Shown piece after piece: positions 48,556 through 56,230 of a DNA stretch of 64,000 nt. A program made the translations under genes and the position numbers. The notes beneath the pieces are model-generated. The model searched no databases. It saw only the letters and a program-made list of their open reading frames with translations, and was not told where the DNA came from. The stretch spans positions 496,001 to 560,000 of the forward strand of contig AP026798.1 in the NCBI GenBank assembly GCA_033127725.1, in the 5' to 3' direction. The stretch's first letter is position 1. Each line of letters begins with the position of its first letter. Source of the stretch: Bombiscardovia nodaiensis. GTDB lineage: Bacteria; Actinomycetota; Actinomycetes; Actinomycetales; Bifidobacteriaceae.

Positions 48556-48559
<4 letters not shown>

Positions 48560-49470
48560 ACCGTGCCTCCGCTCTGCTCGCGCTGGCGCAGACGGGCCGA
48601 ATACCAGTCGTTGAGCAAGATAAAGGGCACCGACGTGGCGATAAAGAGCACCGAGGCCACGACGTAAGGGGTGAAGTTGTAGGAGGTGGCGACCACAATC
48701 TGGGCGGCGCGCACCGCGTCAACAGCACCCAGGACCGAAATCAAGCCCACATCTTTTTGCATGGAGATGAAGTCGTTCATGAGCGCTGGGGCCACCTTGC
48801 GCAGGGCCTGGGGGATGACGACTAGGCGCATGGTCTGCCCGGAGGTGAGCCCCAGGGAGCGGGCCGAGGCTCGCTGGGAGGGGTGAACGTCTTGGAAACC
48901 GGCGCGCAGGACCTCGGCAATGTAGGCCGAGTAGGAGAGGATGACGGCTACCGTGCCCAAGAGGGCGGCGGGAATGCGGCCGAAAATGCCCAGGCCGGGG
49001 ATACCGAAACCAATCAGGTAGAGCACCACAATCATGGGGATACCGCGCATGACCGTGGTGTAAAGCTGGGCCAGCACGCGCAGGGGGAAGAGGAAGGGTG
49101 ACTTGCTGGTGCGAATCACGGCTAGGAGGGTGCCCAGAATAGCCACGCCGATGACCGCGAAGAAGAGCACCTGCACGTTCAGCCAGAGTCCTTCGAGGAC
49201 CTTGGGGAAGGCTTCGGTGAAGTACTTGCCCGAGAAGAAAGACTCCTTGACCCGGGGCCAGCCGGGGGAGAGCTTCAAGCCCAGGACTATGAGGACGGCG
49301 AAGACGAGCGTGGAGGCGAGCGAGGTGAGCACTGATTTGAGGCTCTGCTTGCGGCGGTAGTCCTCGCGCTCGCGCTGCACTTGGGAGACCTGCGAGACCG
49401 GGGAAACTGAGGAGGCCTGCGAGGCTTGTAGCTGGTCTGGAGAAGACATGCTATTGGTTGTTGCTTTCAC
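48556..49470 (-). CDS. Polar amino acid ABC transporter permease
   Basis: The 304-residue inner-membrane protein has a cytoplasmic Ser/Gln-rich N-terminus (~40 residues) and then five or so TM segments. It carries the PAAT permease motif (VMRGIPMIVVLYLIGFGIPGLGIFGRIPAALLGTVAVILSYSAYIAEVLRAGFQDVHPSQRASARSLGL; EAA loop with SARSLGLTSGQTMRLVVIPQALR). A single permease gene implies a homodimer. The start (GTG 49470 or ATG 49449) lacks a strong ribosome-binding site, suggesting coupling to the binding-protein gene upstream (21-bp gap). Confidence 0.93.
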
Positions 49471-49491
49471 TTGGAGTTGGCCGGGCCGGTC

Positions 49492-50373
49492 TTACTTGAG
49501 GATGGGGATGTCGGTGGTGTACTCCTTGAGCCAAGTCTCCTGGAGCTTTTTGATGGTGCCGTCCTTGGTCAGGTCGGTCACGGCCTGGGAGGCGGCCTTG
49601 GTGAGCTTGGAGCCCTTGGGCAGGACGATGCCAATGCCTTCCGGATCGTCGGAATCGGCGATTTGGCCAACTACCTTGCCGTCCTTGACTTGCTTGGACT
49701 CGGTGATGTCTACCGCGACCGGGGTGTCGACCACGATGGCGTCAATCTGATTCGAGTCCAGGGCCTGGGCCAGGGCTACGTTGTCGTTAAAGGTCTTAAT
49801 ATCGTCCTTCACTTTTTGCTTGGCAAAGGTGTAGGAAGTGGAGCCGACCATAGCGCCAACGGTGCCAGCCTTGATTTCCTTCAGGCTGGTGGCCGAGGCG
49901 AACTTGGAGTCAGCGCGCACCACGATGGACTGGGGGGAGTTGTAGTAGGAAGGAGTAAAGTCCACGGCCTTCTTGCGCTCCGGGGTGATGGAGAACTGCT
50001 GAATGTTCATGTCGTAGTCCTTGGCACCCGGGGCGATGGCCTCGTCGAAGGTGGAGCGGGTCCACTTAATCTGATCCTTCTTGAAGCCCATTTTTTCGCC
50101 CACAGCGTAGGCTACGGCGGCTTCGAAGCCCTTGCCGGTCTCGGGCTTGTTGTCGAGTACGTAAGGGGCGTAGGCCGGTTCTCCCGTGGCGATGGTGAGC
50201 GTGCCCGGGGTGACGGTCTGCTGGGAGATGGTCGAAGAATCTGTGCTGCCTGACTTGGAGGAGTCTGTGCTGCTCGAGGACGAGCTACCGCAGCCGGCTC
50301 CTGCGACGAGCGTCAGTGTGCTCAGCGACGCTGCGACCAGGCGAATAATGTTGTGTTTGCTGATGAGGGCCAT
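49492..50373 (-). CDS. Amino acid ABC transporter substrate-binding lipoprotein (second paralogue)
   Basis: This 293-residue lipoprotein (lipobox LVAGAGC, then a Ser-rich linker) belongs to solute-binding family 3. It shows GTLTIATGEPAYAPYVLDN..GFEAAVAYAVGEKMGF, DYDMNIQQFSITPERKKAVDFTPSYY and FNDNVALAQALDSNQIDAIVVDTPVAV. It is ~75% identical by eye to the next upstream gene (50521-51390), including the leader sequence around the AAGGAG ribosome-binding site. ATG 50373 is chosen because AAGGAG lies eight bases upstream; 50403 is not supported. Confidence 0.94.
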   Translation of the reverse strand: MALISKHNIIRLVAASLSTLTLVAGAGCGSSSSSSTDSSKSGSTDSSTISQQTVTPGTLTIATGEPAYAPYVLDNKPETGKGFEAAVAYAVGEKMGFKKDQIKWTRSTFDEAIAPGAKDYDMNIQQFSITPERKKAVDFTPSYYNSPQSIVVRADSKFASATSLKEIKAGTVGAMVGSTSYTFAKQKVKDDIKTFNDNVALAQALDSNQIDAIVVDTPVAVDITESKQVKDGKVVGQIADSDDPEGIGIVLPKGSKLTKAASQAVTDLTKDGTIKKLQETWLKEYTTDIPILK

Positions 50374-50481
50374 ACCCGTAACTCCTTGTGCATTCGTGGA
50401 CAATATGCGGCAAAAATGGATGGGATGAAAGATGTTTCAAGCGCCTTCCATCCTAGGTCCGTCTCTCGATAAGCCTTGCGG

Positions 50482-50517
50482 GGCGGGCCGCTGGAGACGG
50501 CGAGGAGCAGGCCCGCC
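50482..50517 (-). other. Hairpin between the tandem binding-protein genes
   Basis: GGCGGGCC and GGCCCGCC pair (8 bp) immediately after the stop of the first binding-protein gene. No T-tract. Such structures often raise the yield of the promoter-proximal binding protein relative to the permease. Confidence 0.55.
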
Positions 50518-50520
50518 ACC

Positions 50521-51390
50521 TTACTTGAGGACGGGGATATCGGTGGTGTACTCCTTGAGCCAGGTGTCTTGCAGGCGCTTCAAGGTGCCGTCCTTCTCAA
50601 GGTCGGTAATGGCCTGGGAGGCGGCTTTGGTGAGCTTGGAGCCCTTGGGCAGGAGGATTCCGGTGCCGTTGGGGTCTTCGGAGTCGGGAATTTGGCCGAC
50701 GACCTTGGCATTGTGGACCTGCTGAGTCTTGACAATATTGACGGCGACCGTGGAGTCAACCACCAAGGCATCAATTTGGTTGGCATCGACGGCCTGGGCT
50801 ACAGCCACGTTGTCGTTGAAGGTCTTGATGTCGCTCTTGAGCTTGGACTTAGCCATGTCGTAGGAAGTAGTGCCTACCATGGCGCCGATCGTAGCCCCCT
50901 TGAAGTCTTGCACGGAAGTAGCTGAGGCGTACTTGGAATCCTTGCGGACAACCAGAGCCTGGGCGGCGTTGTAGTAGGAGGGAGTAAAGTCTACGGCTTT
51001 TTTGCGTTCCTCGGTGATGCCGAATTGCTGGATATTCATGTCGTAGTCTTTGGCGCCCGGAGCGATGGCCGAGTCAAAGGTAGTGCGAGTCCACTGAATT
51101 TGGTCTTTTTTGAAGCCCATTTTTTCGCCTACAGCATAAGCTAGAGCTGATTCGAAGCCCTTTCCTGTCTCGGGCTTGTTGTCAATCACAAAGGGGGTAT
51201 AGGCGGGCTCACCCGTTGCAATTGTTAAGGTTCCAGGAGTGATGGTCTCCTGGGCTAGAGGGTTAGTGGCGGCTTGGCTGCCGCCGCTAGCTGCGCTCGC
51301 ACTACCGCAAGCGGCCGAGGCGAAGAGCGTAGTCACGCTAAGAAGTGATATAATGAGACGAATAGCATTTTGCCTGTTGGTGAAGGTCAT
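50521..51390 (-). CDS. Amino acid ABC transporter substrate-binding lipoprotein (first paralogue)
   Basis: The 289-residue lipoprotein (signal RLIISLLSVTTLFASAAC) is in solute-binding family 3 and closely resembles the following gene: TPGTLTIATGEPAYTPFVIDN, DYDMNIQQFGITEERKKAVDFTPSYYNAAQ, and the identical ending WLKEYTTDIP. It is the first gene of the operon; AGGAG precedes the ATG. Differences cluster in the linker and a few ligand-pocket-side residues, so the pair may broaden substrate range of a single permease. Substrate unknown. Confidence 0.94.
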   Translation of the reverse strand: MTFTNRQNAIRLIISLLSVTTLFASAACGSASAASGGSQAATNPLAQETITPGTLTIATGEPAYTPFVIDNKPETGKGFESALAYAVGEKMGFKKDQIQWTRTTFDSAIAPGAKDYDMNIQQFGITEERKKAVDFTPSYYNAAQALVVRKDSKYASATSVQDFKGATIGAMVGTTSYDMAKSKLKSDIKTFNDNVAVAQAVDANQIDALVVDSTVAVNIVKTQQVHNAKVVGQIPDSEDPNGTGILLPKGSKLTKAASQAITDLEKDGTLKRLQDTWLKEYTTDIPVLK

Positions 51391-51638
51391 ACCCGAAACT
51401 CCTAGTGCATTACTTGGCGGTCATGCGTTGAAGATGGATGGGTTGAAAAATCGGTGGAATACCCGATTCACTTTCCATTGTAGGGAAAGCCGAGTACAAA
51501 AACCTCTCTGAACAGGCAGAAATGCTATTTTTCCTTATAGTTTTCTTCGATAACGGGTGCCTCATCCCACTGTTTCCAGGAATACTGTGGTTTCCTGACC
51601 GCTAATATTGTCGAATCGTGCGTCCAATATGTGGAAGC

Positions 51639-52451
51639 ATGAACCTATCTCAGCAGTCGATCGCTATCCAATGTGCCCTGCCCAGAGAAGCGGCGGGCTT
51701 CCAGAGCGCCTTGCAAGGGCGGGAGGACAGTGAGATCTGGGGTTACCACCTAAGTCGGGGACGCTACTGCAACTTGGATTTGCTGGTCTGTGTGGGCGGC
51801 ATGGGAGCGGCGAGTTCTGCGGCCTGCGCACAGTTCCTGGTCGACCACTACCAGCCGCAGGCGCTGATTTTTAGCGGTATAGCAGGGTCCATCAATCCCG
51901 GGCTACACATAGGCGATGTCATGGTGAGCCGGGAGCAACACTATGCCGAGACCAACACCGCTATCATTGCCGAGTGCCCACCATACCAGGAGTACTTTGC
52001 CAGTGACCCGAGCTTGGTGAGTCGGGCCACAAATGCGGCCCAAGAGCTGGGATACGCCCGTATACCGGCTGTCAGCGAGCTCTTGTCCCAGGGCCTGTGG
52101 GATGGGCAAGTACAAGCCCCACGGCCAGGCCAGGGCAGGCGGGAACCGGGTCAGAAGGCCAACTTCCTAGTGGGGAACCTGTCAACTAGTGACCGTTTTA
52201 ACACTAGCGAAGCAGCCTTGAGCGGTTTGGTACAAGCATTTAGCGCTGACGGGGAGGCTATGGAAGAGGCTCCGGCTGCACAAATTTGCGGCAAGTGCGG
52301 GGTGCCCTTCTTGTGCGTCCGCGGGGTGAGCAACCCCTGCGGGCAGTCTTACGAGGACTTAAACGAGCAAGAGGGCGACATGGACCTGGCCGCCCAGGCC
52401 GCCGCTCAGGTAACGCTCAAACTGCTGGAGGGGCTCAGTCCTCAAGCGTGA
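51639..52451 (+). CDS. Nucleoside phosphorylase/MTA-SAH nucleosidase family protein with Asp-to-Asn change
   Basis: The ~270-residue protein of the PNP_UDP_1 family aligns by eye with 5'-methylthioadenosine/SAH nucleosidase. It has an N-terminal 'ALPREAAGF', then VGGMGAASSAACAQFLVD and LIFSGIAGSINPGLHIGDVMVS. Met208-Glu209 (AMEEA) match the ribose-binding 'EMEA' pair, followed by VPFLCVRGVSN. The last Asn (232) replaces the catalytic Asp of 'VRAISD' that recognises adenine N6/N7. In human PNP this position is Asn and favours 6-oxopurines. A ~30-residue insertion lies near residue 150. The start may be ATG 51639 or GTG 51618; neither has a good ribosome-binding site. It is close to the deaminase and SAH-hydrolase homologue. 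Confidence 0.85.
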   Translation: MNLSQQSIAIQCALPREAAGFQSALQGREDSEIWGYHLSRGRYCNLDLLVCVGGMGAASSAACAQFLVDHYQPQALIFSGIAGSINPGLHIGDVMVSREQHYAETNTAIIAECPPYQEYFASDPSLVSRATNAAQELGYARIPAVSELLSQGLWDGQVQAPRPGQGRREPGQKANFLVGNLSTSDRFNTSEAALSGLVQAFSADGEAMEEAPAAQICGKCGVPFLCVRGVSNPCGQSYEDLNEQEGDMDLAAQAAAQVTLKLLEGLSPQA

Positions 52452-52914
52452 AGCCGTCGAAGGTAAAACCAGGGCTGACCACACAGGAGACCAAAGCGTC
52501 GCCCTGGCTTGGCAGGGTGCGCTGCCAGCAGCCTTCGGGCACTAGCAGCTGGCCTACGGGTTCCGTGCCTTCGTCCTGGCTGCCGCCGTCACTCAGCTGC
52601 GCGCCCAGGGTAATTTGCTGGCGCTCGGCAGGGTCGGTGGCGGGCGCGTCGCCGTATCCGCCCAGCTCCAAGAGGACCGGGGCAGGGCCGTGCCAGAGCC
52701 AAATTTCGTCGGCGTCCACCTTGTGCCAGGCGCTCGCGTCGCCCTGGGCCAACAGAAAGTAGATGAGCGAACCCAGGGGGCGGCCGGAAACGTGGTCTAT
52801 GTGGCTGCTGCGCCAGGTGGAGATGTACCAACCACCTTCCGGGTGGGGCTCCAGGTTCAGGCGCTTGACTAGGGACTGGGCAAACGGGCTCATAGCGTCT
52901 AGGGACAGGCTCAT
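52435..52914 (-). CDS. DUF985-family cupin protein
   Basis: The 159-residue single-domain beta-barrel (LNLEPHPEGGWYISTWRS; GSLIYFLLAQGDASAWHKVDADEIWLWHGPAPVLLEL; VPEGCWQRTLPSQGDALVSCVVSPGFTFDGFTL) matches the cupin_5/DUF985 family. Its HK-x-x-DEIW and C-terminal 'CVVSPGF' motifs form the putative binding pocket. The family's biochemistry is unsettled; some members bind sugars or metals. It overlaps the nucleosidase gene tail to tail by 17 bp and lies 93 bp downstream of the deaminase gene on the same strand. Confidence 0.9.
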   Translation of the reverse strand: MSLSLDAMSPFAQSLVKRLNLEPHPEGGWYISTWRSSHIDHVSGRPLGSLIYFLLAQGDASAWHKVDADEIWLWHGPAPVLLELGGYGDAPATDPAERQQITLGAQLSDGGSQDEGTEPVGQLLVPEGCWQRTLPSQGDALVSCVVSPGFTFDGFTLED

Positions 52915-53007
52915 GGGAACTCCTTGCGTTGGTTGGGGTCAGGTTGGTGGTGTCGAATAGGACCACTGTACAGGCACGGGGCTAGCGGGCGCTTACTCGA
53001 CGCTGGT

Positions 53008-54423
53008 CTAGCTCAGGTGTTCAGGTGCGCTGCCGGTCAGGGTTTCCTGCCCGTAGACCAGACTGCCGGCGATAAGGGTGGCCCTATTTTTGCCGCCTCC
53101 GTTGCGCACGAGTGTCTCCAGGGTCTCCTCCAGCTCCTGCGGGGTCTTGGCTCTGACTGGGATGTCGAGAAAGGCCAAGTCGGCCAAGGCTCCAGCGTTA
53201 ATCTGCCCGATGCGGTTGGCTCCCACATGCATGCCCATGGCGGCGGCCCCACCCAGGGTGAGCATATGGATGAGCCGGTGGGAGAGGTCGGCCTTGCCGT
53301 AGCCCTGGGAGCGGGCGAGGTCGTAGAGTGCGGCGCACTCGTCCAACAGGTCCAGGCTGGGGGAGCTGGAGAGGGAGTCGGTGCCGATAGAGAGCGCATT
53401 GCCCTCCTCCAAATACTCGCGCACGGGCGCATCCTTGCCGGTGTTGGTGATGCGGTTGGAGCGCGGGCACAGGGCCACGTACACCTGCCGCTGGCGCAAA
53501 ATGCGACGGTCCTCTTCGTCGGCCCAAACGCCGTGGGCTATGTGCACGTCGGGGCCCAGGGATCCCAGCTGGTCCACGAACTGGACGGCCGAAGCGTGCT
53601 TGCCCTGGCTCTTGAGCTCCTTGTAGGAAGCCCAATACCGGTTTTGCCAGTCGGGAGAGGAATAGGTGGACAGGACCGGGGGATTGGTGGAGGCTTCGAG
53701 CGGCGTCTCAGCCAGATGGATGTGCAGGCGCATATTGAGCCGACGGGCCATGCCTGGCAGGTCCACAAAAGGCTCGGAGTCCAGGGTGTAGGGCGCGTGG
53801 GGGCTGATACCGATGGAAGTGACCTGCTCCCGCCGCATCCGCGAGAGCTCCAGGTTGAGCTGGAAGCGCCCTTTTTCGTTCCAGTCCTTGTTCTTCCAGC
53901 CCATCACCTCCCAGTAAGCAATGCCGTGCATACCCTGCGAGCTCAAGGCTATGGCCGCGTCCAAATCTGTGACGATGTCTGCTGCGGCCGTGGTGCCGGA
54001 CTCCACCATCTGCCGGGCACCGAGCATAGCCCAATGCCGCCAGGCCTGTGGACGAGTGTGGTCGTTGTATACATCGTTGAAAGCCAGCTCCCAGGAGTGG
54101 AAGTCGGGGTAGCTGCCCCGGCCTACCGCGGCCATGCCCGTGTACTGCAAGTGGGTGTGGGCGTTGACCAGGCCGGGCATCAGGATGCCATCCCAGTAAT
54201 ACTCCTTCACTCTGGCACCGGGTGCCAGCTCGCTCTTAAGTTCGTGCTGCACCCAGCTGCGGGTGCCCACATGCAGCACGCGCTTGCCGCTGACGGCCAC
54301 CGAACCGTTGACAATAATGGGCGCCGTAACCGGGATGACCAGGCGGGCTGTGTAGATGCTGACTTCCTCCAAATAGGCTGAGCTCAAGCCCAAATTGTAT
54401 GAACTGCTCATGCTGCTCATCAT
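53008..54423 (-). CDS. Amidohydrolase, probable SAH/MTA/5'-deoxyadenosine deaminase-like enzyme
   Basis: The 471-residue metal-dependent amidohydrolase carries the full cytidine/adenosine-deaminase-like set: metal ligands His89 and His91 (GLVNAHTHLQ), SPHAPYT (~207-213), metal His236 and catalytic Glu239 (HIHLAET), a further His near 294-297 (VHIAHGVW) and Asp349 (SIGTDSLSSSPSLDLLDE). The closest named groups are SAH/MTA deaminases and 6-aminodeoxyfutalosine deaminases; chlorohydrolases also share the fold. Downstream of the SAH-hydrolase homologue (157-bp gap), deamination of SAH or MTA to the inosyl compound is the attractive reading. Met1, Met2 and Met5 are possible starts. Confidence 0.85.
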   Translation of the reverse strand: MMSSMSSSYNLGLSSAYLEEVSIYTARLVIPVTAPIIVNGSVAVSGKRVLHVGTRSWVQHELKSELAPGARVKEYYWDGILMPGLVNAHTHLQYTGMAAVGRGSYPDFHSWELAFNDVYNDHTRPQAWRHWAMLGARQMVESGTTAAADIVTDLDAAIALSSQGMHGIAYWEVMGWKNKDWNEKGRFQLNLELSRMRREQVTSIGISPHAPYTLDSEPFVDLPGMARRLNMRLHIHLAETPLEASTNPPVLSTYSSPDWQNRYWASYKELKSQGKHASAVQFVDQLGSLGPDVHIAHGVWADEEDRRILRQRQVYVALCPRSNRITNTGKDAPVREYLEEGNALSIGTDSLSSSPSLDLLDECAALYDLARSQGYGKADLSHRLIHMLTLGGAAAMGMHVGANRIGQINAGALADLAFLDIPVRAKTPQELEETLETLVRNGGGKNRATLIAGSLVYGQETLTGSAPEHLS

Positions 54424-54580
54424 GTTGACAGGTCCGCCTTATCTGTGGTGTAACTGTAATGTTTGACTGTGTATGTGTTCTGTATGCGTTCTGTATGTAT
54501 TTGGTCTGCCTTATATCTGTGCTCTGCCTGAAAGATATGCGTATTGCAGCAGACGGGCGTATGCAGCTGCTAGCAACTAC

Positions 54581-56113
54581 TCAAAGGCTGGACGACGCGG
54601 CCCCGTTGGGCTGGTCAAAGCGCGTAACCTGCCAGCTGTGGTCGGTCTGAGGCTCAAAGGGGCTGGTCTCGTAGCCGCGAGCCTGGAGGGCCACCTCAGC
54701 AATCTGCCGGTCAACCTGCTCGGGCAGGCGGTAGACAGCGGTCTTCAACTGTCCGCGGTGATCGAGCAGCCAGGCCAGGGCCGAGGTCTGCACGGCAAAG
54801 CTCAAATCCATAATCTCAATAGGGTTGCCGCCGCCAGCGGTGTAATTGACGCCATCACCTGACGAGAGGAGTTTAAGCCTTGGGCCGTCAGGCACCTGCA
54901 AGTCACTGACCGGCTGGCTGTGGTCAAAGGAGCCGCTGGGCAGGTCGTCCAAGGCGAGTTCGTTGGCAATGCCGCCGATAACGGCCAGGACAGCTGAGGG
55001 CCGCATAGCGCGCATCTGCTCCAGGCTCACGGTGTGGTAAACGCCCGTGGCTGAGATGACCATGTCGCTGGTGGGCAGCACCTGGTCGATGTTGCGCGTG
55101 GGGAAGCCCTCGAAGGCGGCACGCAGGCAGGCACGGGGGTCACTGTCGCAAATCGTGACCTGAGCGCCCAGGGTCCGCACCCGCTGGGCAAAGCCGCGCC
55201 CGACCGGGCCGTAGCCAATCACGGCCAGTTGGCAATTCTCAAAGCAGCCGGAGCCCAGGAGTTCTTGAATGGTGGTGGCGCAGGTTTCGCCGGTGCCGTG
55301 GGCGTTGTCAAAACCCGTTTTCATCAGGCTGTCGTTGACCGCCACCACAGGGAAGGGCAGGACCTGGTCGGCCTCCATGGCGTCGAAAGCGCGCACGCCG
55401 GAAGTGGTCTCCTCAGCCACGCCAATGAGCTGGGCGGCGAGCTCTGGGCGCTCGCGGGCAGCCAGGCGGGCGAAGGAAGCGCCGTCGTCAATAATGAGGT
55501 TGGGCCCGAGCGTGTCCAGTAATTCCAAGGCTCCGGATACGGATTGCGCCTGGTTCCAGTTGGGGTTCGCATACACGGCGATGCCCTCAGACCGGAGCTG
55601 CTGGGCCACGCGCGGGTCCAGGGTCTCCGGCCCGGCGTAAATGCCTACCTGGGCACCCGCCTGGGCCAGGAGACGGGCCAAAATGGCGGTTTTCGGCTCC
55701 AAAATCAGACACATGGCAATCCGCAGCTGGCTGGTATCGTGCTCGCTGCAGAACTGGTCAACCAGCGCTCGCAGGACAGGCATATGCTCTTGGGCCCAGT
55801 CCATGGCCTGAGCGCCGGTGGACTCGCGCATATCGGGCACGTCCGCAGACTGCGGATAATACGTGCTGAACGTGGTGGGTGCGTCTGAATTGTGGGCCTG
55901 GCTGACGCTCATACCCCAATCGTGGGCCTGGCTGACGAGCAGGTCACGTTCAGGGCTGCTGGGCAGGTCATCGGGCAGAACTATGCGAGAACCAGCCAGG
56001 GAGCGGTTGGTGCGCTGAGAATATGCGCGTGCCCAGGAAGCGAAGTCGAGAGGGGAAACTCGGTCCGAGCGATGGTAATCAGATTGGCGGTCAAATGTTT
56101 GCTGTTGGCTCAT
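54581..56113 (-). CDS. S-adenosylhomocysteine hydrolase homologue with altered purine site
   Basis: The 510-residue protein has the SAHH fold: IIDDGASF (Asp210 for human Asp131), GVAEETTSGV (Glu235 for Glu156), NDSLMKTGFDN (Lys265, Asp269, Asn270 for Lys186/Asp190/Asn191) and the NAD-binding GYGPVGRG (300-307). The human HMTVETA segment, which recognises adenine and supplies His55, reads ILEPKTA here (Ile137, Glu139, Lys141). The usual C-terminal Lys-x3-Tyr that closes the partner subunit's NAD site is absent. So it likely uses NAD redox chemistry on a different nucleoside, such as S-inosylhomocysteine. AGGAGG precedes the ATG. The amidohydrolase gene follows downstream. Confidence 0.88.
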   Translation of the reverse strand: MSQQQTFDRQSDYHRSDRVSPLDFASWARAYSQRTNRSLAGSRIVLPDDLPSSPERDLLVSQAHDWGMSVSQAHNSDAPTTFSTYYPQSADVPDMRESTGAQAMDWAQEHMPVLRALVDQFCSEHDTSQLRIAMCLILEPKTAILARLLAQAGAQVGIYAGPETLDPRVAQQLRSEGIAVYANPNWNQAQSVSGALELLDTLGPNLIIDDGASFARLAARERPELAAQLIGVAEETTSGVRAFDAMEADQVLPFPVVAVNDSLMKTGFDNAHGTGETCATTIQELLGSGCFENCQLAVIGYGPVGRGFAQRVRTLGAQVTICDSDPRACLRAAFEGFPTRNIDQVLPTSDMVISATGVYHTVSLEQMRAMRPSAVLAVIGGIANELALDDLPSGSFDHSQPVSDLQVPDGPRLKLLSSGDGVNYTAGGGNPIEIMDLSFAVQTSALAWLLDHRGQLKTAVYRLPEQVDRQIAEVALQARGYETSPFEPQTDHSWQVTRFDQPNGAASSSL

Positions 56114-56230
56114 GCCATCCAGCCTCCTGAAGTGGTATGTAACCTATTGACACTCCTGTTTATACACGTAGCGTCTGTCAATTGTGCGGGTCAAAGTCCA
56201 CATAATGGACAACCGCCAGATTTCCCAGCC

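Noticed and set aside
49471..50253. Plus-strand frame of 260 codons opposite a binding-protein gene
   Set aside because: It is an antisense shadow of the high-GC binding-protein gene (third-position mirror); its sequence is Gly/Val/Leu-rich with no family features.
52924..54381. Plus-strand frame of 485 codons opposite the amidohydrolase gene
   Set aside because: The minus strand encodes a complete metal-dependent amidohydrolase with all catalytic motifs, so this is its shadow.
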